A stretch of DNA of 64,000 nt from Chitinophagaceae bacterium DXS (GTDB lineage: Bacteria; Bacteroidota; Bacteroidia; Chitinophagales; Chitinophagaceae): assembly GCA_030345135.1 (NCBI GenBank), contig CP128386.1, positions 103,216-167,215 of the forward strand, in the 5' to 3' direction. The translations under genes were made by a program, and so were the position numbers. The notes below the pieces were generated by a model. That model ran no database searches. It saw only the letters and a program-made list of their open reading frames with translations, and was not told the DNA's origin. Shown here one piece after another: positions 1 through 7,444 of the stretch. Position 1 is the first letter of the stretch. Each line of letters starts with the position of its first letter.

Positions 1-104
1 AATGTGCGAATGTGCGAATGTGCGAATGTGCGAATGTGCGAATGTGCGAATGTGCGAATGTGCGAATGTGCGAATGTGCGAATGTGCGAATGTGCGAATG
101 TGCG
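1..104. repeat. Perfect octamer array AATGTGCG, 13 units
   Basis: Thirteen uninterrupted copies of AATGTGCG run from the first base of the window, so the array probably continues upstream. It is open in several frames only because the unit has no stop, so it is not a gene. The next 140 bases hold degenerate CACATTTGCAT-like and TCAATTTTCAAC-like words up to the start codon at 246. The same octamer, degenerate, recurs at 46474-46590. Confidence 0.97.
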
Positions 105-245
105 AATCAAATTGGACTTTTAAAGATACAATCAAAAAAACAATATTTCGAAAATAAGTTGTACTGGCAATATGCGGAGCATTTGCACATTTGCATATTT
201 ACTCATCCGCACATTGTCAATTCTCAACTTTCAATTTTCAATTAA

Positions 246-1232
246 ATGAGATCTGTGTTTAAAAATTATTGGGCGTTGTTGGTTCCTTTACTTGTGCTGC
301 TGATTGCGTTGTATTTTATGTTGGGAAGAAATAAACACAATGAAGCGGACGCTGTAATTGGTATGGTGGACGTGAGTAGTGTGGATGTTGCCGCTGAGCT
401 GCCCGGACGCATGGATAGTCTTTTTGTAAGAGAAGGCGACACCGTTCAAAAAGGAAAGTTGCTGGGCGTTTTGCAATCCACTGAAATTAATGCAATCCGT
501 CAGCAGGCGTTGGCTGCCGTGGATGCCGCGAAAGGTCAGCTGGATTTATTACAGCGCGGAGCAAGGCCGGAAATAGTCGCGTCATCCAACAATCTGTACA
601 AAATAGCACAGGATCAGTACGATCTTTTCAACAAGACTTACACACGCATGCAGCGACTGTATAATGATGAAGTGATCTCGGGGCAGGAGAAAGACCTGGT
701 GTATTTTAAAATGGAAGCATCCAAAAAGGAAATGGAAACAGCAAAGCTGAATTTGGAAATGCTGCAAAAAGGAACGAGCCCGGAAGTAATACAATCAGCG
801 AAAGCTATTCTTCGTCAAGCCGAGCATGGTTATGAACTGATGAATTCTCTTACTGGAAATACAAGAATTTATGCGCCGGCCACCGGCGTAATATCATCCC
901 TTGTAATTCATGAAGGTGAGATAGTCAGCATCGGTTATCCCATCATTACGATTCAAAAAAGCGATGCTTACTTTATCCGGTTTAACGTTCGCCAGGATAA
1001 GATAAAAGCATTCAAACTGAATGATAAAGCAACCGTTACAGTGCCGGGATGCACGCCGGAACAGTTCGGAGTAACGATCAGCAGTGTATCTCCTTCGCTG
1101 GCGTTTGCCAATTGGGTTCCTGTAAAGGAAAAGGGTGCGTTTGAATTGCGAACCTTCACTGTTGAATGCAAGCCTGCTGAGAACGTAACGGGATTAAGAG
1201 CCGGTATGACGGCTTCTCTACAACTACCATAA
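246..1232 (+). CDS. HlyD/EmrA-type periplasmic adaptor (membrane fusion protein)
   Basis: This 328-residue protein is the periplasmic adaptor of an efflux system. It should sit in the inner membrane by its N-terminus and reach an outer-membrane channel. One hydrophobic segment (about residues 9-25) is followed by a biotinyl-lipoyl half (PGRMDSLFVREGDTVQKGKLLG, near 53-75), an alpha-helical hairpin (about 85-195), the second lipoyl half (APATGVISSL) and a beta-barrel. The length suits the YbhG/YhiI type. Its stop TAA shares its last base with the ATG of the next permease, so the two are translationally coupled. No ATPase or TolC for this set lies in the window; they may lie upstream. The start is chosen because hydrophobic sequence begins directly after it. 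The 5' side is all short repeats and no promoter was recognised. Confidence 0.9.
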   Translation: MRSVFKNYWALLVPLLVLLIALYFMLGRNKHNEADAVIGMVDVSSVDVAAELPGRMDSLFVREGDTVQKGKLLGVLQSTEINAIRQQALAAVDAAKGQLDLLQRGARPEIVASSNNLYKIAQDQYDLFNKTYTRMQRLYNDEVISGQEKDLVYFKMEASKKEMETAKLNLEMLQKGTSPEVIQSAKAILRQAEHGYELMNSLTGNTRIYAPATGVISSLVIHEGEIVSIGYPIITIQKSDAYFIRFNVRQDKIKAFKLNDKATVTVPGCTPEQFGVTISSVSPSLAFANWVPVKEKGAFELRTFTVECKPAENVTGLRAGMTASLQLP

Positions 1233-2386
1233 TGCGAAGTATTTTACAGATAACATACAGGGAGTGGAAACGCATTTTTTCTTTACCCGTGCATTACAGG
1301 GTATTGATCATCATGCCGCCATTGCTGTTCTTTTTCTATGCTTATATCTACGAGAGCCAGCATGCAGAAAATCTGCCTATGGCTGTTTGGGATGAAGATC
1401 ATTCGTCCATTTCGCGCACATTTACTTTCATGCTTGAACAGGCTGGCGCCATCCATATTACACGTTCTGTTGCAAGCGAGGCGGAGCTTCGCGATCTTGT
1501 TCAAAAAGGCGAGGTACTGGGTGGCGTTCATTTTCCCAAAAAAATGGAAAGCGATATCTACAGCAAGCATCCTGTCTACGTAACGCTTTACACAAATACA
1601 GCTGCGTTAGTGCCTGCAAAACTTATTTATAAAGATGCGGCACAGGTAATTATTACGGCGGGATCCGGCGTGATATTACAAAAGCTGGTGAAGACGGGGA
1701 TGAATAAAAACAAGGCAATGGCACTTGTTCAACCAGTTCGGCTGCAGAGTTATCCGTTGTATAATCCGGATTATAACTACCAGCAGTATCTTGCGCCAGG
1801 CCTGATCACAGTCGCCATGCAGATGATCATTATTATGGTGGCAGTGCTGGTATTGAATTATGAGAACGATACACGAACCATGCGGGAGTTGTTTGTGTTG
1901 TCCCACGGCTCGGCGTCTAACGTGATTGCTGGAAAAACACTGGCGCACCTTTCGGTATCCTGGCTGAATTTTATTTTGATCGCGGGAGTTATCTATCCCA
2001 TGTTTAACCTGACGCATGCTGGAGCGACGGGCAAGTTTTTTATCTTATATACATTACTAACACTGGCCTGCCTGGGAATAGGAATGATGATCTCAGGCAT
2101 AACTAAAGACATCATGCTGGCAAGTGATGTCGGTTTGTTCTATACCTCACCCGCCTTTGTGTTCAGCGGATATACTTTTCCAAGATGGGCGATGCCCTGG
2201 TATGATCAATACTATGCCAACATTATGCCCTACACAGCTTTTCTGGATGGCTATATAAAAGTGTATAGCATGAACATCGATTTGAAATATGCGCAGCCCG
2301 AGATAATGCGGTTGCTTTGGTTTATAGTGATCACATTTCCCGTTGCAGTAGTTTTCTTTCAACGTCAAATGCAGAAGAATATATGA
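1232..2386 (+). CDS. ABC-2 type permease (YhhJ/YbhR-like), first of pair
   Basis: A 384-residue inner-membrane permease of the ABC-2 export family. It has one N-terminal membrane segment (about 24-42, LIIMPPLLFFFYAYIY), a large extracytoplasmic loop beginning NLPMAVWDEDHSS, and five or so membrane helices in the second half, including the family stretch LAPGLITVAMQMIIIMVAVLVL. The length and layout match drug or polymer exporters of the YhhJ/YbhS/YbhR type, which work as heterodimers with a separate ATPase. It overlaps the adaptor by one base and the next permease by four (ATGA), so the three form one operon. The substrate cannot be told from the sequence. Confidence 0.9.
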   Translation: MRSILQITYREWKRIFSLPVHYRVLIIMPPLLFFFYAYIYESQHAENLPMAVWDEDHSSISRTFTFMLEQAGAIHITRSVASEAELRDLVQKGEVLGGVHFPKKMESDIYSKHPVYVTLYTNTAALVPAKLIYKDAAQVIITAGSGVILQKLVKTGMNKNKAMALVQPVRLQSYPLYNPDYNYQQYLAPGLITVAMQMIIIMVAVLVLNYENDTRTMRELFVLSHGSASNVIAGKTLAHLSVSWLNFILIAGVIYPMFNLTHAGATGKFFILYTLLTLACLGIGMMISGITKDIMLASDVGLFYTSPAFVFSGYTFPRWAMPWYDQYYANIMPYTAFLDGYIKVYSMNIDLKYAQPEIMRLLWFIVITFPVAVVFFQRQMQKNI

Positions 2387-3564
2387 AGCGTATCCGTGCG
2401 ATAGGAGCGTTGCTGTTACGTGAGGCTAAGATCATTGCAAAAGATCACAGCCTGCTGCTGACGTTGCTGATTGCGCCGTTGCTCTATGCTTTTTTCTATG
2501 GAAGTATTTACCAGTATAAAGAAGAAGAGAACGTGAAGCTTGCTTTTGTAGATGATGATAACACTTCACTTTCGCGCATGTTAAAGCAGCAGGTAAGTAA
2601 CCTGCAGATGGCCAGCGTAATTAGTGTCAACAACATAACGGAGGCAAAAGAAATGATGTATAAAGGCAACTGCCAGGGATTTATATATGTTGAAAAAGGT
2701 CTTGAAAGTAAAGTGCTGAGATTGCAGCAGGCTGATGTGGTGCTGGCATTGAATGCAGCCCGCTTTCTGCCTTCAAGCGATCTGTTGGGTGCGATAACGC
2801 AGGTTTCGTTGACGGTGAGTGCAGGTGTGCGATTAAAATATTTTCAAACGCAGGGACTCACCGAACAAATGGCCATGAGTGAAGTAATGCCTGTTAACCT
2901 GGATTATCGTCCGTTATATAATGTTCGCAGTAACTATGGTTCTTTTTTGCTGCCAGGGTTACTTGCACTCATTTTGCAACAGACACTGCTGATCGGCTTG
3001 TCAGGGAGCGTTAGTGGCGAGCGTCAAAAAAGAACAGTCGGAAGCTGGCTGGATATTTCGCGTAACAATCTTTCGTTGGCGCTATATGGCAAAGGTGCTT
3101 TTTATCTGTTGTTGTTTTTGTGTTACGCGGTATTCTTTCTAACAGTCAATTTTAATATTCTTCATTTGCCGGTCCGGGGGAGTGTTGGCGCTTTGGGCTT
3201 TCTGATGTTTTTGTTTCTTTTTACGCTTATTCCGATGGGTGTCTTTATCGGGTCGCTGTTTGATACACAAGTCATGAATGTGCAGATGATGGCATTTTCA
3301 ACTTATCCTATTTTTTTAATTACGGGTTATACATTTCCTTTGGAAGCCTTGCCCGAGCCAGTGCAGTGCATTTCGTCGTTGCTTCCCACTACGCCATTTA
3401 TAAAGTCATATATCTCCGTTGTTCAAAACGGCGCCACGGTGATGCAGAATTTGCCGTCAATTGTGCATTTGTTGGTTTTGTTGCTGCTCTATACACTATT
3501 GGCGGTGTGGAGAATTGGAAAGCTGTCGGCTGTCAGCCATCAGCTATCAGCAAAAACGCTGTAG
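2383..3564 (+). CDS. ABC-2 type permease (YhhJ/YbhR-like), second of pair, repeat-encoded tail
   Basis: A 393-residue partner of the preceding permease with the same plan: N-terminal membrane helix, an extracytoplasmic loop starting VKLAFVDDDNTSLSR, and a membrane block containing LLPGLLALILQQTLLIGL. I start it at 2383, where ATG overlaps the upstream stop as ATGA; an upstream extension would read back into the neighbouring gene. The final residues ([12 protein letters not shown]) are encoded by an AGCTGTCAGC-type intergenic repeat, so the native C-terminus seems to have been overrun by repeat DNA. No ATP-binding domain is present. It was probably the last gene of this operon. Confidence 0.88.
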   Translation: MKRIRAIGALLLREAKIIAKDHSLLLTLLIAPLLYAFFYGSIYQYKEEENVKLAFVDDDNTSLSRMLKQQVSNLQMASVISVNNITEAKEMMYKGNCQGFIYVEKGLESKVLRLQQADVVLALNAARFLPSSDLLGAITQVSLTVSAGVRLKYFQTQGLTEQMAMSEVMPVNLDYRPLYNVRSNYGSFLLPGLLALILQQTLLIGLSGSVSGERQKRTVGSWLDISRNNLSLALYGKGAFYLLLFLCYAVFFLTVNFNILHLPVRGSVGALGFLMFLFLFTLIPMGVFIGSLFDTQVMNVQMMAFSTYPIFLITGYTFPLEALPEPVQCISSLLPTTPFIKSYISVVQNGATVMQNLPSIVHLLVLLLLYTLLAVWRIGKLSAVSHQLSAKTL

Positions 3565-3690
3565 AAAATACAATTACACAGAGGAGGCCAGGAGAAGACA
3601 CAGAGATACACAGAGGGCCGTCTAAAATATTTCGGTCAGGTTTAAATGCGAAAGACCTCTCCTGTCGTGCCAATGACAAATTCTAGAATT
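3565..3690. repeat. Intergenic repeats: CACAGAG words and a solo element end
   Basis: No gene is seen here. The stretch holds CACAGAG words spaced through GGCCAGGAGAAGAC, a family that recurs reversed at 42097-42140 and in variant form at 24656-24700 and 24838-24880. At about 3649-3667 there is a solo match (GACCTCTCCTGTCGT) to the terminal repeat of the element at 3902-4050. Confidence 0.6.
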
Positions 3691-3694
3691 GTTT

Positions 3695-3925
3695 TTCAAT
3701 TTTTCCCGTAGGGAATTAAGCTCAATAGAACCGATCGAATCCAGAACCTCATAGCCCGTTAGGGCTTTAACCAAATAAAAAGGGTTAATGTCCTACGGAC
3801 AAGAAAGGCCTTGTATGTTCCCGGTTTTCTATTGAGCTTAAAGTCCTACGGACTATCGATGAAAAATGTACTGTCATCTCGTTTTGATTGTGGTTAACCA
3901 AATTCTCTCGTCGAGGTGACGATGC
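3695..3925. repeat. MITE-like palindromic element, copy 1
   Basis: A roughly 230-bp element carrying a perfect 14-bp inverted repeat, TAAGCTCAATAGAA (3717-3730) and its complement (3827-3840), and small hairpins of the CCCGTAGGG, GCCCGTTAGGGC and GTCCTACGGAC type. A diverged copy lies inverted at 58028-58250. The homology runs through the inverted repeat into the sequence TATCGATGAAAAATGTACTG and beyond. It encodes nothing obvious. Confidence 0.85.
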
Positions 3926-4050
3926 GGCTGCCGACTCTTTCATATAATTCATCGTTGGTGTTGCAATCACTTTTACTGACGAGCGAGGATCGTCATGTCG
4001 ACGATAGGAGACATCTCCCAAAGTTGAAGCTGCCTGCTCAACTAAGCGAC
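3902..4050. repeat. Second dispersed element with 25-bp imperfect terminal inverted repeats, copy 1
   Basis: Begins TCTCTCGTCGAGGTGACGAT and ends with its imperfect complement around 3985-4019 (ATCGTCATGTCGACGATAGG). The homologous copy at 19286-19450 is in direct orientation. It adjoins and slightly overlaps the element at 3695-3925, and the copy at 58 kb also carries a piece of this one. It is followed by TCAATTGTCAATTTTCCATT repeats up to nadC. Confidence 0.8.
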
Positions 4051-4096
4051 ATTTCATTGTCAATTGTCAATTTTCCATTCTCAATTATCTAAGTCT

Positions 4097-4104
4097 TACT
4101 TTTG
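4097..4104 (+). promoter_or_regulatory. Bacteroidota minus-7 box before nadC
   Basis: TACTTTTG fits TANNTTTG and lies 14 bp before the ATG of nadC, implying a very short leader. No TTTG minus-33 box is visible at the expected 19-21 bp spacing, so this is a partial match. Confidence 0.5.
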
Positions 4105-4118
4105 CACAAATTTCAGAT

Positions 4119-4976
4119 ATGTTGAATAAAGAGCAACTGCACCACCTGATTGACGAGGCTTTAAAAGAAGACGTTGGCGATGGCGATCATTCAACTTTAA
4201 GCAGTATTCCCTCGGGACAAAAAGGCAAGGCGGTACTAAAAATCAAGCAGGACGGCATTCTTGCAGGTGTTGAAGTTGCTAAAGAAATCTTTACATACAT
4301 TGACCCTTCTGCTGTGTTTACCAGCTACAAAAATGATGGTGACGCCATGCACAACGGCGAAAAAGCTTTTGAAGTGGAAGCCGGCATTCATACTATTCTC
4401 ACATGTGAGCGACTTGTGCTGAACTGCATGCAGCGTATGAGTGGCATTGCAACGCTCACACATCAATATGTGGAGAAACTAAAAGGCTATCACACAAAAG
4501 TGCTGGATACGCGCAAAACAACACCCAATTTCCGTCTGCTGGAAAAAGAAGCTGTGAGAATAGGCGGGGGTGTAAATCACCGTTTTGGCCTGTACGATAT
4601 GATCATGCTGAAAGACAATCATATCGACTACAGCGGCGGTCTTGAAAACGCCATTAACAGGGCCTGGGATTATGTAACCACAAAAAAGCCCGGATTAAAA
4701 ATAGAAGTGGAAACCCGGAGTCTGGATGATGTAATGCTCGTATGTAATTTTGCAAAAGACAAGGTGTTCAGAATAATGCTGGATAATTTTTCTCCTGCGC
4801 AGGTGAAGGAAGCTGTTGATATAATCGGCGGGGCTTTCGAAACCGAAGCCAGCGGCGGTATCAATATTGATACAATAGTTTCCTACGCAGAAACCGGCGT
4901 TGATTATGTAAGTGTGGGAGGATTGATTCACCAGGCGCAAAGTTTGGATTTGAGTTTGAAGGCAGTGGTGGTGTAG
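4119..4976 (+). CDS. nadC: Nicotinate-nucleotide pyrophosphorylase (quinolinate phosphoribosyltransferase)
   Basis: A cytosolic enzyme of NAD biosynthesis: it condenses quinolinate with PRPP, releases CO2 and makes nicotinate mononucleotide. At 285 residues it has normal family length. Family motifs are intact: DTRKTTP near 130-136, RIGGGVNHR (147-155) for quinolinate binding, LKDNH (164-168), IEVETRS in the barrel, and ASGGIN near 245. nadA and nadB are not in the window, so the gene stands alone. The start is supported by family length and by the TACTTTTG box just upstream. Octamer-like GTACGATG repeats start a few bases after the stop. Confidence 0.97.
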   Translation: MLNKEQLHHLIDEALKEDVGDGDHSTLSSIPSGQKGKAVLKIKQDGILAGVEVAKEIFTYIDPSAVFTSYKNDGDAMHNGEKAFEVEAGIHTILTCERLVLNCMQRMSGIATLTHQYVEKLKGYHTKVLDTRKTTPNFRLLEKEAVRIGGGVNHRFGLYDMIMLKDNHIDYSGGLENAINRAWDYVTTKKPGLKIEVETRSLDDVMLVCNFAKDKVFRIMLDNFSPAQVKEAVDIIGGAFETEASGGINIDTIVSYAETGVDYVSVGGLIHQAQSLDLSLKAVVV

Positions 4977-5001
4977 GAATGTAAGATGTAGGATGTACGG
5001 T

Positions 5002-5223
5002 GTACGATGTGAGGGTAAGTACGAGTTACGAAGTACGAAGTACGAGATGGGTTGGCTGGTGATGAAGCTCTTTCCAATGTACGATGTGAGGAGAATGTAC
5101 GATGTTAGATGCCCGCCCGTACCGAACGGCACGTTCGGGCGGGTACGATGTGAGGGTAAGTACGAGTTACGAAGTACGAGATGGGTTGGCTGGTGATGAA
5201 GTTCTTTCCAATGTATGATGTAT
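5002..5223. repeat. Duplicated TACGAAGT-type repeat block
   Basis: A segment reading GTACGATGTGAGGGTAAG through GATGGGTTGGCTGGTGATGA to CTTTCCAATGTA occurs twice, at about 5002-5094 and 5143-5223. The second copy has one TACGAAGT unit fewer. Apparent reading frames through it are repeat artefacts. Confidence 0.85.
5112..5143. repeat. GC-rich hairpin between the duplicated blocks
   Basis: CCCGCC ... CGAACG-GCA-CGTTCG-GGCGGG forms a hairpin with a 5-nt bulge. A related hairpin (CCCGACTGAACG-T-CGTTCGGGCGGG) is at 40305-40337, so this is a dispersed structure. There is no T-tract to make it a standard terminator. Confidence 0.7.
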
Positions 5224-5364
5224 GTCTGATGTATTTGATGTGTTGAGGCACAATTATAATTTGAGGCAAGGAAATGGGTAGGGGTAACCGGTACAGGGAT
5301 ACTAGAAATGGGTGATGGGGAAGCCGCAAACCTCACGGTTCAAACCTAAAAAAAATCGGCAGCG

Positions 5365-5479
5365 GTTCGGGGCCTCAAGCCTCAAGCCTCACGCCTCAAA
5401 CCTGACACCTGACGCCTGAAACCTGATACCTTTTTTTTACCCGCTGAAAGCTGATAGCTGACAGCTCATAGCTTATTCC
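5365..5479. repeat. CCTGATACCTGA and AGCTGATAGCTG repeats before the SUI1 gene
   Basis: Decamer-like words (CCTCAAGCCT, CCTGACACCTGA) pass into AGCTGATAGCTGACAGCTCA, which ends only a few bases before the ATG at 5480. No conventional promoter is seen between the repeats and the start codon. Confidence 0.85.
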
Positions 5480-5818
5480 ATGAAAAAGAAACCTGATAAC
5501 AGGGGATTTGTATACAGCACCGATCCCAATTTTAAGTTTGAAGATGATAATGCAGAAACGCAGGAAACGCTGGAACCCGCGCAGCAGAAGCTACGCGTAA
5601 GGCTGGAGACCAAACATCGCGGCGGTAAAACGGTAACGTTGGTCACAGGTTTTATCGGCACAAATGAGGATATGGAGGACCTGGGCAAGAAGCTGAAAAG
5701 CTTCTGTGGCACTGGCGGATCGGCGAAAGATGGCGAGATCATTGTACAGGGCGACCAGCGTGATAAAGTACTGCAATGGTTGCTGAAGAATAATTACAAA
5801 CAGACGAAAAAAGTATAA
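5480..5818 (+). CDS. SUI1/eIF1-family translation factor (YciH-like)
   Basis: This 112-residue protein has the SUI1 fold in its C-terminal 75 residues: an RLETKHRGGKTVTLVTGF core (about 42-58), followed by KKLKSFCGTGGSAKDGEIIVQGDQRDKVLQWL, the usual YciH/eIF1 signature. Bacterial members are ribosome-associated and are thought to affect initiation fidelity, but they are not essential where tested. The first 35 residues are acidic and probably disordered. It is a single gene with repeats upstream and no recognised promoter. Confidence 0.92.
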   Translation: MKKKPDNRGFVYSTDPNFKFEDDNAETQETLEPAQQKLRVRLETKHRGGKTVTLVTGFIGTNEDMEDLGKKLKSFCGTGGSAKDGEIIVQGDQRDKVLQWLLKNNYKQTKKV

Positions 5819-5898
5819 AGGCTTTGGGTGCTGCGTTTGGAATATACAAAAAATAAATCATTCATATAACAAAACACCGAAAAGTAAAAACTTTCATT

Positions 5899-5906
5899 AT
5901 TTTTGA
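5899..5906 (+). promoter_or_regulatory. Candidate minus-7 box before the lipoprotein gene
   Basis: TATTTTTG matches TANNTTTG, 67 bp before the start codon at 5974. The minus-33 region is not convincing. Confidence 0.35.
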
Positions 5907-5973
5907 AAGATATCAATCTCGGATAGCAAACAGGCCCCGGTTTGATATACTAACCTAAGCTTAAACCAACACT

Positions 5974-6630
5974 ATGATAAAGCAATCGAAAAGAAGCGTA
6001 GTTGGCTTCTTTCTGAAAGATGTCCGTATAGCGGCATCAATCCTTGCCCTGGCGTTATTCAGTTCCTGCCAGCAGTCTTCTACCACAAGTGATAAAGCAA
6101 TGAGCGCTACACTTGCCGCGGACAGCACAGTTACCCAATATTACACTATGGGAGCTTCTATGCCTGAGTTCGTAAAAGCGGTTAATGAAGGCGATTTCCA
6201 GAATTTCACGCTGCATGTAGAAGATTTAGGAAAGACTAAAGAAGGTAATTACGGCTATGACTTTTACAGCTATGTTTACAAAGGAACAGACAAACCTGAT
6301 TATTATCCTACAGATCTGATCAAGCAGGTGCCGGAAAGAGAGAAGTACACACTGGACGTGCCAACGAAATTTGGTCCTTTGGTGATGACAAAAGACACGC
6401 TGATCTCATTTTTGAAAGGTTTGGATGCTAGTGGTACTCCGGCTGCAAAGTATGACTCTGTGTTGTTTGTTCCTTTTAGAGATGACAAACAGTATGTGGG
6501 TGTGAAGTTGATTGCCATTCAAAAAGGTCAAATGGTCAAATTGCAGGATCTGCAAGGAGGTACAGTGCTGGAGCTTAAGCCATGTCCGCCAACATGTCCA
6601 CCACCGCCACCGGCCTTATTGAAAAAATAG
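5974..6630 (+). CDS. Lipoprotein of unknown function with proline-rich tail
   Basis: A 218-residue secreted lipoprotein. The signal peptide has a hydrophobic core (IAASILALALFSS) and a lipobox ending at Cys32 (LFSSC), so the mature protein should be lipid-anchored in the periplasm or outer membrane. The body has no motif I recognise; it is mixed, with YYPTDLIKQVPEREKYTLDVPTKF in the middle. The C-terminus contains CPPTCPPPPPALLKK, two cysteines with polyproline. It is monocistronic and ends before a clear terminator at 6704-6741. It appears to be a hypothetical conserved only in close relatives. Confidence 0.8.
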   Translation: MIKQSKRSVVGFFLKDVRIAASILALALFSSCQQSSTTSDKAMSATLAADSTVTQYYTMGASMPEFVKAVNEGDFQNFTLHVEDLGKTKEGNYGYDFYSYVYKGTDKPDYYPTDLIKQVPEREKYTLDVPTKFGPLVMTKDTLISFLKGLDASGTPAAKYDSVLFVPFRDDKQYVGVKLIAIQKGQMVKLQDLQGGTVLELKPCPPTCPPPPPALLKK

Positions 6631-6703
6631 ATTAAGCATTTAACCGTAGACCTTAATTTCATAAAAGAATTTAAGAAATGCGGATTTCGATAACATCTAA
6701 CGT

Positions 6704-6741
6704 AAGGGTAATGTAGGTTCAACACCTGCATTACCCTTTTT
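6704..6741 (+). terminator. Rho-independent terminator
   Basis: GGGTAATG pairs with CATTACCC, continued by AGG/CCT across a mismatch, and is followed by TTTTT. It sits 74 bp after the lipoprotein stop. Confidence 0.8.
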
Positions 6742-6760
6742 GGCGAATGACAGATTATTA

Positions 6761-7444
6761 ATGAACTATATATCAGATAATATTTTTCAGGCGCTACTTG
6801 ACTGGTCGGAGGCATGGATTACGCTCATCCCTTTAGCAATGTACTTTTTTCGAAAAAAATACGTTCATGCCTATAAGATTGTTGCTGTATATCTGATTTT
6901 GGCATTTATTAATAATTCTGCTGAAGGATTTACAATTGCTGTTCTTTATTATCGTGTCAAAGGTGTTTTTGGGACTAATAACTGGTTGTATAATTTGCAT
7001 TCTGTTTTTTTAACCGTCTGCTTCATTCTGTTTTTCCGGGAAATCGGTATAAGATCAAAATGGTTAAATACCAAATGGATATTGCCTCTTTACTTAATTA
7101 CCGTGGGTTCAATTTTTTTATTATCCGATGATTTTTTCATTATTAGTTCTAAAGTGTTTGCCATAGAAGGAATTGTTTTACTGGTGTATTGTGTTTCATT
7201 TTTTTTACAAAGGTTAAAGGATGACGAAATATATCTTGATTTTGACGCCCCATTAGTTATCGTTACAGGATTGACCATTTATGAATCAGTGAATTTTTTC
7301 ATTTTTTTATTTTTTAATTTGCTGATGGAAAAGGCGGTCGCTTTTGCTGGTTCCATTTGGGACGTTCATAATTGGGTCTACATTATTTTCTGTCTTTTTA
7401 TAACTTACGCTTTCTATGGGAGAACAAGGCTCATATATCGTTAG
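6761..7444 (+). CDS. Seven-helix membrane protein coupled to a histidine kinase, paralog 1
   Basis: A 227-residue, very hydrophobic protein with about seven predicted helices and aromatic-rich loops. I recognise no named family. ATG at 6761 is preferred to a TTG 21 bp upstream. Its last 29 bases overlap the start of the histidine kinase at 7416, so the two are translationally coupled, and it may be the sensory membrane module of that kinase. A close paralog follows at 8370-9029. Conserved blocks include NWxYNLHS, DDFFxISSKVFA, LKDxExxLDFD, ESVNFFxFLF and the ending TYAFxGRxR. The ligand is unknown. Confidence 0.75.
   Translation: MNYISDNIFQALLDWSEAWITLIPLAMYFFRKKYVHAYKIVAVYLILAFINNSAEGFTIAVLYYRVKGVFGTNNWLYNLHSVFLTVCFILFFREIGIRSKWLNTKWILPLYLITVGSIFLLSDDFFIISSKVFAIEGIVLLVYCVSFFLQRLKDDEIYLDFDAPLVIVTGLTIYESVNFFIFLFFNLLMEKAVAFAGSIWDVHNWVYIIFCLFITYAFYGRTRLIYR

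Noticed and set aside
1-104. CRISPR array
   Set aside because: The units are contiguous 8-mers with no spacers; the GTAAGACC arrays likewise lack spacers. No cas genes are present.
12-245. Open frame encoding repeated MCECANVR
   Set aside because: It is generated by the AATGTGCG octamer array; the frame has no independent support.
3366-3686. 106-codon frame overlapping the end of the second ABC-2 permease
   Set aside because: Out of frame with a clearly recognisable permease and running into repeat DNA.
3785-4063. 92-codon minus-strand frame upstream of nadC
   Set aside because: Lies entirely within dispersed repeat elements; no recognisable protein.
4993-5196. 67-codon frame after nadC
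   Set aside because: Encoded by duplicated TACGAAGT and GTACGATG repeats.
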